Counted from the stretch's first letter, positions 33,242 through 42,055 are shown. The stretch is DNA of 64,000 nt from an uncultured Selenomonadales bacterium (GCA_946407015.1 CAMJML010000004.1:240601-304600); one strand, 5' to 3'. Numbers and translations: made by a program. Notes: generated from the sequence alone by a model not told the origin.

Positions 33242-34630
33242 ATGGAGTACCGGTTAGAGAAAGACTCGCTAGGTGAGGTCAAAGTTCCGGCCGACAAATT
33301 ATGGGGGGCTCAGACACAGAGAAGTTATGAAAACTTCCGTATTGGAACTGAGCGAATCCCGCTCGAGATGGTGGAAGTGTTCGGACTGCTTAAACGGGCG
33401 GCAGCCGTTGTGAATAAGGACCTGGGAACGCTGGATGCAGAGCGCGCTGACGTCATCATCGCTGCCTGCGATGAATTGCTGGCAGGAAAGCTGGATGGCA
33501 ATTTTCCTTTATCGGTATGGCAGACCGGCAGTGGCACGCAATTTAACATGAATGTCAATGAAGTTTTAGCCCACCGGGCGGAGCAGCTGGCTGCCGAACG
33601 CGGTCATTCCCTGAAGATTCATCCCAATGATCATGTTAACCGCTCTCAGAGTTCCAATGATATTTTCCCTACCTCATTGCATGTGGCCGGGGTGACGCTC
33701 ATCCAACGCTGGCTTCTGCCCGCACTGGAGCAGTTGGAAAAGTCCCTGGCAGCCAAGTCGGCTGAGTTTGCCGATGTGATTAAAATTGGCCGGACTCATT
33801 TAATGGATGCAACCCCGCTGACGCTGGGACAGGAAATCAGCGGCTGGGTCGGAATGCTCACACGCAGCAAAGAGATGATTAAGACGGCGATGACTTTTTT
33901 GTATCCGCTGGCCATGGGCGGTACTGCCGTTGGGACGGGGATTAATTCCCATCCTGAATTTGGGGTAAAAGTCGCGGCAGAGATCAGCCGGTTGACTGGC
34001 GTGCCTTTTGTTACCTCATCGAACAAGTTTCATGCCCTGACCAGCAAAGATGAGCTGGCGGCTGTGCATGGGGTACTGAAGGCTCTGGCCGCCGACTTGA
34101 TGAAAATTGCCAATGATGTTCGCTGGCTGGCCAGCGGGCCGCGCTGCGGAATTGGTGAACTGACCATTCCGGCCAATGAGCCGGGCAGTTCGATTATGCC
34201 GGCAAAAGTCAATCCAACACAGTCGGAAGCGCTAACCATGATTGTTACCCAGGTTTTTGGCAACGATACCACGATTGCCTTTGCCGCCAGTCAGGGAAAT
34301 TTCCAACTGAATGTCTTTATGCCGGTGATTGCCTATAATTTTATTCAGACAGTCCGGCTATTAAGTGACGGAATGAACTCGTTCCATGACAAATGCGTGG
34401 TGGGGATTGAGCCTAATCGGGCAAGGATTGCCCATCATCTCAGCCAATCCTTGATCCTCATTACCGGACTGGTGCCGCTGATTGGTTATGACCGGGCGGC
34501 CGAAATTGCAAAAAAAGCTGCTAAAGAAGGCCTTTCGCTCAAGGAGGCAGCTTTGGCAACCGGTTATGTCACGGAAACAGACTATGATCATTATATGGAC
34601 CCGCGCAGGCAAGTTTCGGCTCAAAGCTAG
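33242..34630 (+). CDS. fumC: Fumarate hydratase, class II
   Basis: The enzyme interconverts fumarate and malate without an iron-sulfur cluster. The 462-residue protein has EKDSLGEVKVPADKLWGAQT, LSVWQTGSGTQFNMNVNEV, HPNDHVNRSQSSNDIFPTSLH, IGRTHLMDATPLTLGQE and the superfamily signature GSSIMPAKVNPTQSEA from Gly315. TGSGTQFNMN and HLMDATP distinguish it from aspartase. ATG 33242 follows AAAGGGAGGATGGAAG. It is a single-gene unit between two terminators. Confidence 0.95.
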   Translation: MEYRLEKDSLGEVKVPADKLWGAQTQRSYENFRIGTERIPLEMVEVFGLLKRAAAVVNKDLGTLDAERADVIIAACDELLAGKLDGNFPLSVWQTGSGTQFNMNVNEVLAHRAEQLAAERGHSLKIHPNDHVNRSQSSNDIFPTSLHVAGVTLIQRWLLPALEQLEKSLAAKSAEFADVIKIGRTHLMDATPLTLGQEISGWVGMLTRSKEMIKTAMTFLYPLAMGGTAVGTGINSHPEFGVKVAAEISRLTGVPFVTSSNKFHALTSKDELAAVHGVLKALAADLMKIANDVRWLASGPRCGIGELTIPANEPGSSIMPAKVNPTQSEALTMIVTQVFGNDTTIAFAASQGNFQLNVFMPVIAYNFIQTVRLLSDGMNSFHDKCVVGIEPNRARIAHHLSQSLILITGLVPLIGYDRAAEIAKKAAKEGLSLKEAALATGYVTETDYDHYMDPRRQVSAQS

Positions 34631-34649
34631 CCTGCTCATTTGAATATAT

Positions 34650-34688
34650 AAACCCGCTATTTGTTTGAAACAACAAGTAGCGGGTTTT
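34650..34688 (+). terminator. Rho-independent terminator of fumC
   Basis: AACCCGCTA (34651-34659) pairs with TAGCGGGTT (34678-34686), with a T-rich tail. Confidence 0.92.
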
Positions 34689-34780
34689 ACTATTTTGTAT
34701 TGAGGGGGGGGGAATCCCGTTTAAGCATTGAATCTGCGTATAGCAAGACAGCACGAGAATGTATTTTGAAGAAAAGTTTC

Positions 34781-34828
34781 TGTACAAAACCTAATATGAC
34801 ACACTGTTGTCATATTAGGTTTTGTACA
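34781..34828. repeat. 21-bp perfect palindromic hairpin
   Basis: GTACAAAACCTAATATGACA (34782-34801) and its exact reverse complement (34808-34827) enclose a 6-base loop, and one more T-A pair extends the stem. There is no T-tract and no gene between it and the fumC terminator. The surrounding 290-base gap (34689-34976) holds a run of nine G at 34704-34712 and nothing else that I can support. Confidence 0.92.
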
Positions 34829-34976
34829 ATGAATCAAGGACGGCCATTGTGCTTGTTCTGGAAAGCAGAAGTTAAGCAGCATAAAATTTGGGTAACTTAG
34901 AAAAATAGGATAAAGCAACAGCGCTTTCAGATCAGCATGGGGTTGTGAAGAGTTCTAAAAAAGTAGGGGGACGATC

Positions 34977-35771
34977 ATGAGTCAAACAACTATAAGGGGC
35001 TTTGGTCCGGATGAGTTCAAGGGCAAGCGGGCTCTGGTTACGGGCGGGACGAAAGGAATGGGGGCAGCGATTGTACAGCGTCTTACGGCTGCCGGGGCAA
35101 CGGTAATGACAACGGCCCGTTCTGTACCGGAAGCCAGCCCTGAGCTGTTTGTTCAGGGCGACGTGAGTACAAAAACTGGAGTGGAACGTGTGATCCAAGC
35201 CGTAGCGGAGCAACTGGGCGGAATTGATATCCTGGTCAATAATGTTGGCGGTTCCCCTGCGCCGGTCGGCGGCGCTCTGGCGATGCAGGATGAAGACTGG
35301 CAGCAGGTGTTTAACGCCAACTTGTTTTCGGCTGTCCGGCTGGACCGGGCTTTACTCCCGGCTATGATCGAACAACAATCTGGAGTGATTATTCATATTA
35401 CTTCCATTCGGCGGCGTTTCCCGGCAACTGAAACGATGGCTTATTCAGCCGCCAAGGCAGCTCTGACCAACTATAGCAAAGAATTGGCGAATCAAGCTGC
35501 TCCGTATGGGATACGGGTCAATACCGTCGCTCCGGGCTTTATTGAGACTCAAGCCGCAGTGCGGCTCATTAGCCGGCTGGCTGAGCAGTCGGGTACGGAC
35601 TATGACAGCGCCCGGCTTGCCATGATGGAGTCCCTTGGGGGGATTCCGCTGGGCCGGCCGGGAAAACCGGAAGAAGTCGCTGAATTAGTGGCTTTCCTGG
35701 TATCCGACCGCGCCCGGTATATCACCGGCTGCGAGCATGTAATTGACGGCGGCACGCTGCGGACGATCTAA
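34977..35771 (+). CDS. Short-chain dehydrogenase/reductase
   Basis: The 264-residue SDR has the cofactor motif ALVTGGTKGMGAAIV, DILVNNVGG, a serine in IHITSIRRR, the catalytic Tyr156-x3-Lys160 (YSAAK) and the tail DGGTLRTI. The arginine in MTTARS suggests NADPH. SDRs of this classical type oxidise or reduce alcohols and ketones; the substrate is not visible. ATG follows AGGGGGACG. The next two genes (NTF2-like and Dabb) follow with short gaps and appear co-transcribed. Confidence 0.9.
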   Translation: MSQTTIRGFGPDEFKGKRALVTGGTKGMGAAIVQRLTAAGATVMTTARSVPEASPELFVQGDVSTKTGVERVIQAVAEQLGGIDILVNNVGGSPAPVGGALAMQDEDWQQVFNANLFSAVRLDRALLPAMIEQQSGVIIHITSIRRRFPATETMAYSAAKAALTNYSKELANQAAPYGIRVNTVAPGFIETQAAVRLISRLAEQSGTDYDSARLAMMESLGGIPLGRPGKPEEVAELVAFLVSDRARYITGCEHVIDGGTLRTI

Positions 35772-35829
35772 TGACGGGTAGGCAGTAAATCTTTCACCCA
35801 TATATGAAACGTCACAAGGGGGAAACAGC

Positions 35830-36168
35830 ATGAAAATTGATTTACCGGGAGTTATTACGGAATTCATTCAGGCGAAGAACGGCTATGACAGTGCAGCTTT
35901 GGCCGCCTGCTTTACAGAACAGGCCATTGTTCATGACGAAGGGCAGCAGATTATCGGACCTGAAGCCATTCAAAAATGGATTGAAGCCAGCAACAAGAAA
36001 TATCAGGACACCGTGACTCCTGTCAGGCTAGCCGAAAGTGAGTCCGAAACCATCCTGACTGCGCAAGTTTCCGGGAATTTCCCCGGGAGTCCGGTATCGC
36101 TGGATTTTTGCTTTATCCTTCAGTCAGGCAAGATTGCTCAGTTAAAGATCGTACCGACCGAGTGTTGA
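35830..36168 (+). CDS. SnoaL/NTF2-like protein
   Basis: This 112-residue protein has the small NTF2/SnoaL-like fold pattern: an N-terminal helix pair (YDSAALAACFTEQAIVHDEG), IIGPEAIQKWIEASNKKYQ, and strands ending SLDFCFILQSGKIAQLKI. Such proteins act as small cyclases, isomerases or ligand-binding domains. It follows the SDR by 58 bases with a good AAGGGGG ribosome-binding site, which suggests a shared substrate. Confidence 0.8.
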   Translation: MKIDLPGVITEFIQAKNGYDSAALAACFTEQAIVHDEGQQIIGPEAIQKWIEASNKKYQDTVTPVRLAESESETILTAQVSGNFPGSPVSLDFCFILQSGKIAQLKIVPTEC

Positions 36169-36212
36169 AATCCAAATAAGCGGCTGATCAACCGCTCAAT
36201 AAGGAGACTGTG

Positions 36213-36500
36213 ATGATTACCAATCATTTACTAATTAAACTGAAAGATAACAGCCGGGAAAATGTAAGTAAAACACGGGACATCCTGCTCAGTATGCGAG
36301 GCAAAATCCAACCCTTGCGCAGTCTGCAGGTGGAAATGAACATTCGCAGCACCTCGTCCTCCTATGATCTGGCCTTGATTGCGCAATTCGCCTCCATGGA
36401 GGATTTAGAAGCTTATCTGATTGATCCGGTGCATGTAAAAGTGGCTAACGATATAGCAGCCGTTATCGAACACGTTGCAGCTGTCTGCTATTCCTGCTAA
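36213..36500 (+). CDS. Dabb (stress-responsive A/B barrel) domain protein
   Basis: This 95-residue protein begins MITNHLLIKLKDNSRENVSK and contains DLALIAQFASMEDLEAYLID, HVKVANDIA, the ferredoxin-like alpha/beta barrel pattern of Dabb proteins. Some relatives are polyketide cyclases or peroxidase-like enzymes; many have no known role. ATG 36213 is correctly spaced from AAGGAG. It ends the SDR-NTF2-Dabb unit and is followed by a terminator. Confidence 0.85.
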   Translation: MITNHLLIKLKDNSRENVSKTRDILLSMRGKIQPLRSLQVEMNIRSTSSSYDLALIAQFASMEDLEAYLIDPVHVKVANDIAAVIEHVAAVCYSC

Positions 36501-36546
36501 GCATTTTGTGAAAGCAGCCATTTTTTCAGTACAAAGCGAACCGAAC

Positions 36547-36590
36547 AGGCCTTCGTTTAACAGAGCAACGTTAAACGGGGGCCTTTCTTT
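36547..36590 (+). terminator. Rho-independent terminator
   Basis: AGGCC-TT-CGTTTAAC pairs with GTTAAACG-GG-GGCCT around AGAGCAAC, with a T-rich tail. Confidence 0.85.
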
Positions 36591-36682
36591 GCTTCTTCTT
36601 GTATGGAGCCGGAAGGAAATGATCATAAATAATGGTATACAATAAAGGTTAGAGAAGTTGCCGCAGCGATGCAGGAGGATTT

Positions 36683-38917
36683 ATGAACGGACAGCACCAG
36701 GATTTTGCCGCAGAGGAACGGCATCTAGCCGATACCATCAGCGAAATGAAGGAGATTATCCAGGCGCTCCATTCGGATATGGATGTCAGGCAGCAGCGGG
36801 CACAAAAATCCCTGCTGCTAAAAGATGAGGTGAGTGCCTATGTCCATACCATGATGCGCAGTGATCATTCCTATAAAATTCACGATATTGAGCAGGCCAT
36901 TCCAAGCCCTTATTTCGGACGGGTTGATTTCCGGGAAGACGGTACCGAGGCGTTTCAGTGTTTTTATATTGGCCGCTGTAAAGTAGCCCGCTTAGATATC
37001 CGCAGTGACAGCGATATTTTAATTTTTGACTGGCGCGATCCTGTTGCGACTATTTTTTATGAGTGTTATGGCGGCAGGGCCAGCTATGAAGTGATGGGCC
37101 GCTATCATTACAGCGGCGATGTCCGGATCAAACGCCAATATAAAATCGAAGACAGCCTGTTAAAAAATATGGTCGATAATTATGTAATGGATCAGATTCT
37201 GGCGCGTCAGCAAGAAGCCTTACTGGGTGATCCTTTGCTGCTCGATCGGCTGCAGCAGGGAGCCACCGCGAAGCTTCGTGATATTGTGACCTCCATTCAA
37301 GCCGAACAGAATCGTATCATTCGTGAACCGCTGAATCAGGTAACGGTGATTCAAGGCGTGGCCGGTTCAGGAAAGAGCACCATCGGCTTACACCGCTTAT
37401 CGTATCTTTTGTATAATGAGAAATTGAACCGTCATAAATTGATTGTCATTGCTCCTAACCGGATTTTTCTTGACTATATTTCCGAACTGCTGCCTGAGAT
37501 TGATGCGGCTGATATCCGGCAAGTGGTCTGGGATGATCTGGCCCAGGAAATCACCGGGCAGAAACTGACTATTTTTGAAGGACGGAAGCTGGAACAAATT
37601 TTGTCAGGCAAGGACAAGGCGGCTATCCGTTTATTGGAAGATACGGCGCAGCTCAAAGGCTCGCTGGATTTTCGGCAGGTACTTCAGGCTTATCTGGAAC
37701 AAAAAGTACAAAAGTTCTGCTTGAAATTGACCGATATCCAGTTGTTTGAAGGACAAATTGTGATTACAGCCCAGGAACAGCTGGATAAATTTATGGAAGA
37801 TATCAAAATGCCCTACAATGAACGCCTGCGTACCCTGAGCCGCTATATCACGTTCCGGGTAACCAATTTTGTCGATATTGTCGAGGCGCGGCAAGCCAAG
37901 GGTAAGGCGTCCGATGAAACGGTTAAGCGCTGCCGCAAGGAAGCGGATGCTTTTCTTGGCAGATACTTTAAACACTGGGAAGCGGTCGGGGTGCTGGAGG
38001 CTTATCGTGAGCTGTTTGCCAGCAAGGCCGTTTTTAAAAGTGTCCGCGCAAAACGTTATGATCTGGATGCGATTCGTACCCATACGTTGGCTGTTTTGGA
38101 TGTTCAGAAGGTTGAGCGGGAAGATCTGGCGCCGCTGGCTTATCTGTCCTTACTGCTGGATGGCTGGGCGCATAGGCCCCGGTATGATCATATTGTGGTC
38201 GATGAAGCACAAGATCTGAATGCGTTGGAATTTGCCGTACTCAAGCAATTGTCCGCCAATGGTTCGTTTACGATCATGGGGGACTTATCCCAGGGTATTC
38301 ATTCCTACCGAAGCATTACCAACTGGAATGTCTTGTTAAAAGAGGTATTTGCTGATTCCCGGACGGTATACCGTGAGATTCTTCATAGTTACCGTTCGGC
38401 AAAAGAAATTATCGAGGTTTTTAATTGTGTCATGCCGCCGGGAAGTACCAAAGCCATTCCTGTCTACGAAATTGGCCGTAAGCCGACCTTGGAAAAAGTG
38501 ATTTCCAGGCAAGCAGGGCTAGATGGGATGATCCGCAAAATCCGGGGGTTTCTTAAACAGGGGGCTCGCTCGGTTGGAATTATTACCAAACGGGAGGAAG
38601 AGGCGGTTAATTTGCATGCACTGCTCTTGCCGGCAGCTCAGGAAAATGGCTTTGACCAACCGCTGCATCTTGTCTGTGGCCAAGCCACCCGTTATCAGGG
38701 AGGGATTTCCGTACTTCCCGTTTCGCTGGCCAAAGGGCTGGAGTTTGACAGTGTGATTATCTGGAATGCTTCGGAATACACCTCAGACTCTCTCAATACC
38801 CGGTTGTTGTATGTCGCTCTTTCCCGGGCTATGCATGGGCTTCATATTATGTTTCAGGGCATGCTGACTCCCTTGCTGCGGGAAAACACCGGCAGTTATC
38901 TGGCTATCGAGGAGTGA
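36683..38917 (+). CDS. helD: RNA polymerase recycling ATPase, HelD/UvrD-like
   Basis: HelD is a superfamily 1 helicase-like motor that removes stalled RNA polymerase from DNA. The 744-residue protein starts with a coiled-coil-like arm (EERHLADTISEMKEIIQAL), has the FDWRDPVATIFYECYGG segment typical of HelD, Walker A GVAGSGKST with Lys231, Walker B VVDEAQD from about residue 505, and the C-terminal helicase motifs IMGDLSQGIHSYRS and LLYVALSRAMHGLHI. The long insert between residues 60 and 220 separates it from UvrD/PcrA. It is a single-gene unit with an extended -10-like TGGTATACA near 36634. Some HelD proteins protect against rifamycins. Confidence 0.9.
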   Translation: MNGQHQDFAAEERHLADTISEMKEIIQALHSDMDVRQQRAQKSLLLKDEVSAYVHTMMRSDHSYKIHDIEQAIPSPYFGRVDFREDGTEAFQCFYIGRCKVARLDIRSDSDILIFDWRDPVATIFYECYGGRASYEVMGRYHYSGDVRIKRQYKIEDSLLKNMVDNYVMDQILARQQEALLGDPLLLDRLQQGATAKLRDIVTSIQAEQNRIIREPLNQVTVIQGVAGSGKSTIGLHRLSYLLYNEKLNRHKLIVIAPNRIFLDYISELLPEIDAADIRQVVWDDLAQEITGQKLTIFEGRKLEQILSGKDKAAIRLLEDTAQLKGSLDFRQVLQAYLEQKVQKFCLKLTDIQLFEGQIVITAQEQLDKFMEDIKMPYNERLRTLSRYITFRVTNFVDIVEARQAKGKASDETVKRCRKEADAFLGRYFKHWEAVGVLEAYRELFASKAVFKSVRAKRYDLDAIRTHTLAVLDVQKVEREDLAPLAYLSLLLDGWAHRPRYDHIVVDEAQDLNALEFAVLKQLSANGSFTIMGDLSQGIHSYRSITNWNVLLKEVFADSRTVYREILHSYRSAKEIIEVFNCVMPPGSTKAIPVYEIGRKPTLEKVISRQAGLDGMIRKIRGFLKQGARSVGIITKREEEAVNLHALLLPAAQENGFDQPLHLVCGQATRYQGGISVLPVSLAKGLEFDSVIIWNASEYTSDSLNTRLLYVALSRAMHGLHIMFQGMLTPLLRENTGSYLAIEE

Positions 38918-39109
38918 GCTGCCGGAGGGGGATTGTTGTTCCAAAAAACAGGTTTGCTAAAGGAAACTTATTGAAAATGTTGAATAATATAGTATGTTGG
39001 CACTCTGTGGTGATTGGCGGCCTGGTTGTTTTGATCCAATCACCAGCCGTCGGCTCACGTTGTTCAACAAAAGGACGATTGACCTTGAGCACTAACCTGG
39101 AGGAACGTT

Positions 39110-39523
39110 ATGAAAATTACTTTTTTCCTGATTCCGAAAAGTGAAGTCATTTATTTGCCTCTGCATAGTACCATGCGCCAGGCCCTGGAAAAAATGGAAT
39201 ATCATCGTTATACTGCGATACCATTGATTGATGATAAAGGCCGTTATGCCGGAACGATTACCGAAGGCGATCTATTGTGGAAAATGAAAAATACACCGGG
39301 ATTAACGTTTTCCGGTGCTGAAAAGATCACGCTGTCCGACATACCCCGACGCATGATCAATACCCCGGTGCGGATTGATGCTGAGATGGAAGACCTGATT
39401 TCCTTAGCGGTGGTACAAAACTTTGTGCCGGTATTGGACGACAGCGGCATTTTTATCGGGATTATCCGCCGCCGGGAAATTATTGAGTATTACGCCAAAA
39501 CAGCTGCGGAAAGGGCGGAATGA
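39110..39523 (+). CDS. CBS-domain protein
   Basis: This 137-residue protein consists of a tandem CBS pair: LPLHSTMRQALEKMEYHRYTA with IPLIDDKGRYAGTITEGDLL, then DAEMEDLISLAVVQNFVPVL with DDSGIFIGIIRRREIIEYYA. CBS pairs bind adenosine nucleotides and usually regulate a partner; no partner domain is fused here. ATG 39110 follows TGGAGG. The 190-base leader contains a 9-bp stem (GGTGATTGG 39009-39017 with CCAATCACC 39036-39044). A terminator follows at 39592. Confidence 0.88.
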   Translation: MKITFFLIPKSEVIYLPLHSTMRQALEKMEYHRYTAIPLIDDKGRYAGTITEGDLLWKMKNTPGLTFSGAEKITLSDIPRRMINTPVRIDAEMEDLISLAVVQNFVPVLDDSGIFIGIIRRREIIEYYAKTAAERAE

Positions 39524-39591
39524 CGGGATAAAGCTCTAGATTCCGTGTTCGCAACGCTTTGGAGACGAATTTTCTAGGCAGCAACAATAAA

Positions 39592-39634
39592 AAACTCCTG
39601 CTCGGTTCAGTTCACCTTGGGCAGGAGTTTTTTT
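39592..39634 (+). terminator. Rho-independent terminator
   Basis: AAACTCCTGC (39592-39601) pairs with GCAGGAGTTT (39621-39630) and ends in a T run. Confidence 0.93.
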
Positions 39635-39680
39635 ATTTTATTATGAACGATTGAATCAACCGGATGAGAGGTGAGTGGGA

Positions 39681-40541
39681 TTGGCTATTCAGCAGGATAA
39701 AGTGAATTTTCGGCGGTTGCCGCATTTAAATAATCTGGAATTGCTGCAGGCTACCTATGTTCAGCAGCATTTTGCCAAACACATGCATGAATGTTTTGCG
39801 ATCGGGGTTATCGAGCGGGGTGTTTTGAAATTTCACTATCGCGGCGAGAATTGGATGGCTCCTGCCGGTTCGGTCAATCTGGCCATTCCGGGAGAAGCCC
39901 ACGACGGCTCAGCCGGGTCAAAAGAGGGGTGGACCTACCGCATGTTCTATCTCGATCCGTTGCTATTGGCGCAGGCTGTTCATGAATTGTCGGGAATCAG
40001 AAAGCAAAGCCCTTCCTTTACGGCCGGTATCATCCAGGATGCTTTCTTAGCCGAGCAAGTTCGGGATGTGCACCGGCTATTGGAAGTGGGGGGACTTCCT
40101 CTGCTTGAACAGGAGGAGCGGCTGTTTATGCTATTGACTTTATTTATTTCGCGCCATGCCGATCACGGGTTTACCTGCAAGCGGGTGGGAAAAGAACCTC
40201 AGGCCGTTAAACTGGCCCGGGAATTTCTTGAGGAAAACTATACGGAGAATGTTTCCGTGAAGGATTTGGCAAGGCGCTGCCATTTGAGTCCATTTCATTT
40301 TATCCGTGTTTTTAAAGCCCATACCGGGATTCCGCCTTATCTGTATCTCAAGCAAGTCCGAATGAAAAAGGCGAAGGTATTGTTAGCGAAAAGGCTGTCT
40401 ATAGCCGCGATCGCCCATGAAATAGGGTTTACCGACCAAAGTCACTTCTCCCGTCAATTTAAGCAAATGACCGGGATCACTCCCCATCAATACAGCAATA
40501 TCATACAAGACCTTTCTCCTGAAAGAAGTACAATAACATAG
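39681..40541 (+). CDS. AraC-family regulator with N-terminal cupin
   Basis: The 286-residue protein has an AraC-type N-terminal sensor cupin (FAKHMHECFAIGVIERGVLK, SVNLAIPGEAHDGSAG) and a C-terminal double helix-turn-helix (VSVKDLARRCHLSPFHFIRV, then IAAIAHEIGFTDQSHFSRQF, KQMTGITPHQY). TTG 39681 is best spaced from GAGAGGTGA; GTG 39675 is too close. It is probably co-transcribed with the B3/B4-domain gene 33 bases downstream. The inducer is unknown. Confidence 0.92.
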   Translation: MAIQQDKVNFRRLPHLNNLELLQATYVQQHFAKHMHECFAIGVIERGVLKFHYRGENWMAPAGSVNLAIPGEAHDGSAGSKEGWTYRMFYLDPLLLAQAVHELSGIRKQSPSFTAGIIQDAFLAEQVRDVHRLLEVGGLPLLEQEERLFMLLTLFISRHADHGFTCKRVGKEPQAVKLAREFLEENYTENVSVKDLARRCHLSPFHFIRVFKAHTGIPPYLYLKQVRMKKAKVLLAKRLSIAAIAHEIGFTDQSHFSRQFKQMTGITPHQYSNIIQDLSPERSTIT

Positions 40542-40574
40542 AGGACCAGTATTTCAGTTAAGGAGTGGTTGCGG

Positions 40575-41240
40575 ATGTTTATTGTTACCGAAGCCTGGCA
40601 AAAATATCACGCTGGTGCCAAGGTCGGCTATATGATTGTGAATCATGTGCAAAGCCCCGGTCAATGTGATGCTTTGGAGCCAATGAAAAGAAAGCTGGAA
40701 AACGAATTGCGGGCAAAATTTACCGACAGGCGGGCGCTAATCGAACACTTTCCGATTCCGGCTTACAATGAATATTATAAAAGCCATAAACAAAATTATC
40801 ATGTTCTTCAGCAATTAGAGTCGGTCAGTCTAAAAGGGAAAAGTATCCCGCGCGTTGCGGGACTGGTTGAAGCCATGTTTATGGCGGAATTGAAAAATGG
40901 ACTCTTAACCGCCGGGCATGATTATGAGGCTCTGGCCTGGCCTTTAAGCCTGGATTATGCAACCGGGAAGGAGCAATATGTGTTGATGAACGGCAAAGCA
41001 AAAATCACGAAAGCGGGTGATATGATGATGGCTGATGCCGAGGGGATTATATCCAGTATCTTAGCCGGTCCTGATTGGAGAACGCGCATTGTTCCCACAA
41101 CCCGCAAGGTTCTTTTTATTGTCTATGCTCCCCGGGGAATTGCCGGGGACTTCGTGACAGCCCATTTAACAGATATCTTTACCTATGTTCGAGTGGTTGC
41201 TCCCGGGGCACAAATTGAACAGCAGGGATTATTATTTTAA
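40575..41240 (+). CDS. B3/B4 tRNA-binding-domain protein
   Basis: The 221-residue protein has the B3/B4 fold known from the phenylalanyl-tRNA synthetase beta subunit: a region with YNEYYKSHKQNYHVLQQLESV, IPRVAGLVEAMFMAELKNGL, and a C-terminal strand region (GIISSILAGPDWRTRIVPTT). Stand-alone B3/B4 proteins are often next to regulators and may edit or bind amino-acid-like ligands; the function is unproven. ATG 40575 is nine bases after AAGGAG. A terminator follows at 41269-41297. Confidence 0.82.
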   Translation: MFIVTEAWQKYHAGAKVGYMIVNHVQSPGQCDALEPMKRKLENELRAKFTDRRALIEHFPIPAYNEYYKSHKQNYHVLQQLESVSLKGKSIPRVAGLVEAMFMAELKNGLLTAGHDYEALAWPLSLDYATGKEQYVLMNGKAKITKAGDMMMADAEGIISSILAGPDWRTRIVPTTRKVLFIVYAPRGIAGDFVTAHLTDIFTYVRVVAPGAQIEQQGLLF

Positions 41241-41268
41241 CCTTATGAGCTCAGACGGTTAGTCTGAT

Positions 41269-41297
41269 ACAGACAGTGGAAAGGCTGTCTGTTTTTT
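41269..41297 (+). terminator. Rho-independent terminator
   Basis: ACAGACAG (41269-41276) pairs with CTGTCTGT (41285-41292), followed by five further T. Confidence 0.92.
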
Positions 41298-41462
41298 ATT
41301 TGTTTACTGGAAGATGGCGGTTTTGGCAGGACTTTTCTATCGTTGTGAGAAATGTTTCAATCATTGGCGATTTGCACAAAACCGGTTTTTTGGCAGGAGT
41401 GGAGTGAAACAATTCTTCTATGTACAAGCTAAAAAAAGATGGTGATCAAGGAGTGAAGAACC

Positions 41463-41846
41463 GTGAAATATACTGGAGAAAAAGCCTTTGTTGGAAAAAG
41501 CGGGGCATTTAAGGTTTGGCAGAGTGGCTTAGACGAGGCTGTCATTCAAATATTTTTAAAATCAACTCCGACTTATGAAGAAGATGCTTTTGGCGAATAT
41601 CAGGAAAAGGATTTGCTGGACCGGACGAATGCGGATATCACCATTGGGATTGCTTATGATGATGTCGATGAAATCTGGGTTCCCGGGCAACTGCATGTGG
41701 CCACTTTGGGGTGGGCCGGGGTTAATGAATTTATGCTGGCTTTTTTTGAGCGCCAGGACCAGCTGAGTGTTGTAGAAGATTTGCTTGACGTATTGAAGGA
41801 TTTATTGGGTCAGACCGAGGTGTTGTGGGGAATTGACTATTTTTAG
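41463..41846 (+). CDS. Protein of unknown function, 127 residues
   Basis: I do not recognise this family. The protein is acidic, has no signal or membrane segment, and reads as mixed beta and alpha: EKAFVGKSGAFKVWQSGLDE, ADITIGIAYDDVDEIWVPGQ, then a final helix SVVEDLLDVLKDLLGQ. GTG 41463 follows AAGGAGTGAAG. It is a single-gene unit with its own strong terminator. Codon use and base composition resemble the neighbours, which supports a real gene. Confidence 0.7.
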   Translation: MKYTGEKAFVGKSGAFKVWQSGLDEAVIQIFLKSTPTYEEDAFGEYQEKDLLDRTNADITIGIAYDDVDEIWVPGQLHVATLGWAGVNEFMLAFFERQDQLSVVEDLLDVLKDLLGQTEVLWGIDYF

Positions 41847-41884
41847 TACTCACGTTCATTCTATGACATAGGAAATATTGAAAT

Positions 41885-41929
41885 AAAAGAATGCATCCCA
41901 GCAAGCAATTTGCTGGGATGCATTCTTTT
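41885..41929. terminator. Bidirectional-looking terminator
   Basis: AAAAGAATGCATCCCAGCAA (41885-41904) pairs perfectly with its reverse complement (41910-41929) around a 5-base loop. The A and T ends make it usable on either strand. Confidence 0.93.
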
Positions 41930-42021
41930 ATGCTGTTAGACCCAATCCTATTTGGGCAATCGTTCATGGAACTTAGTATACGGATAATTTAGGCAAAAAA
42001 ACACTAAAAATTTGTGCAAAA

Positions 42022-42055
42022 ATGAGGATGGAGACCTTCTCCATCCTCATATAAT
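42022..42055. repeat. 13-bp perfect hairpin next to a -10-like box, upstream of ptb
   Basis: ATGAGGATGGAGA (42022-42034) and TCTCCATCCTCAT (42038-42050) enclose a 3-base loop, and TATAAT follows at 42050-42055. It lies 20 bases before ptb. It has no T-tract. It could be an operator-like palindrome or a leader hairpin. Confidence 0.8.

Noticed and set aside
34704..34712. Run of nine G as a phase-variable tract
   Set aside because: It is in a non-coding gap with no promoter spacing or reading frame that it could switch.
38978..39069. 7-bp inverted repeat TGTTGAA/TTCAACA upstream of the CBS gene as an operator
   Set aside because: The arms are 78 bases apart and short enough to occur by chance in AT-rich DNA.
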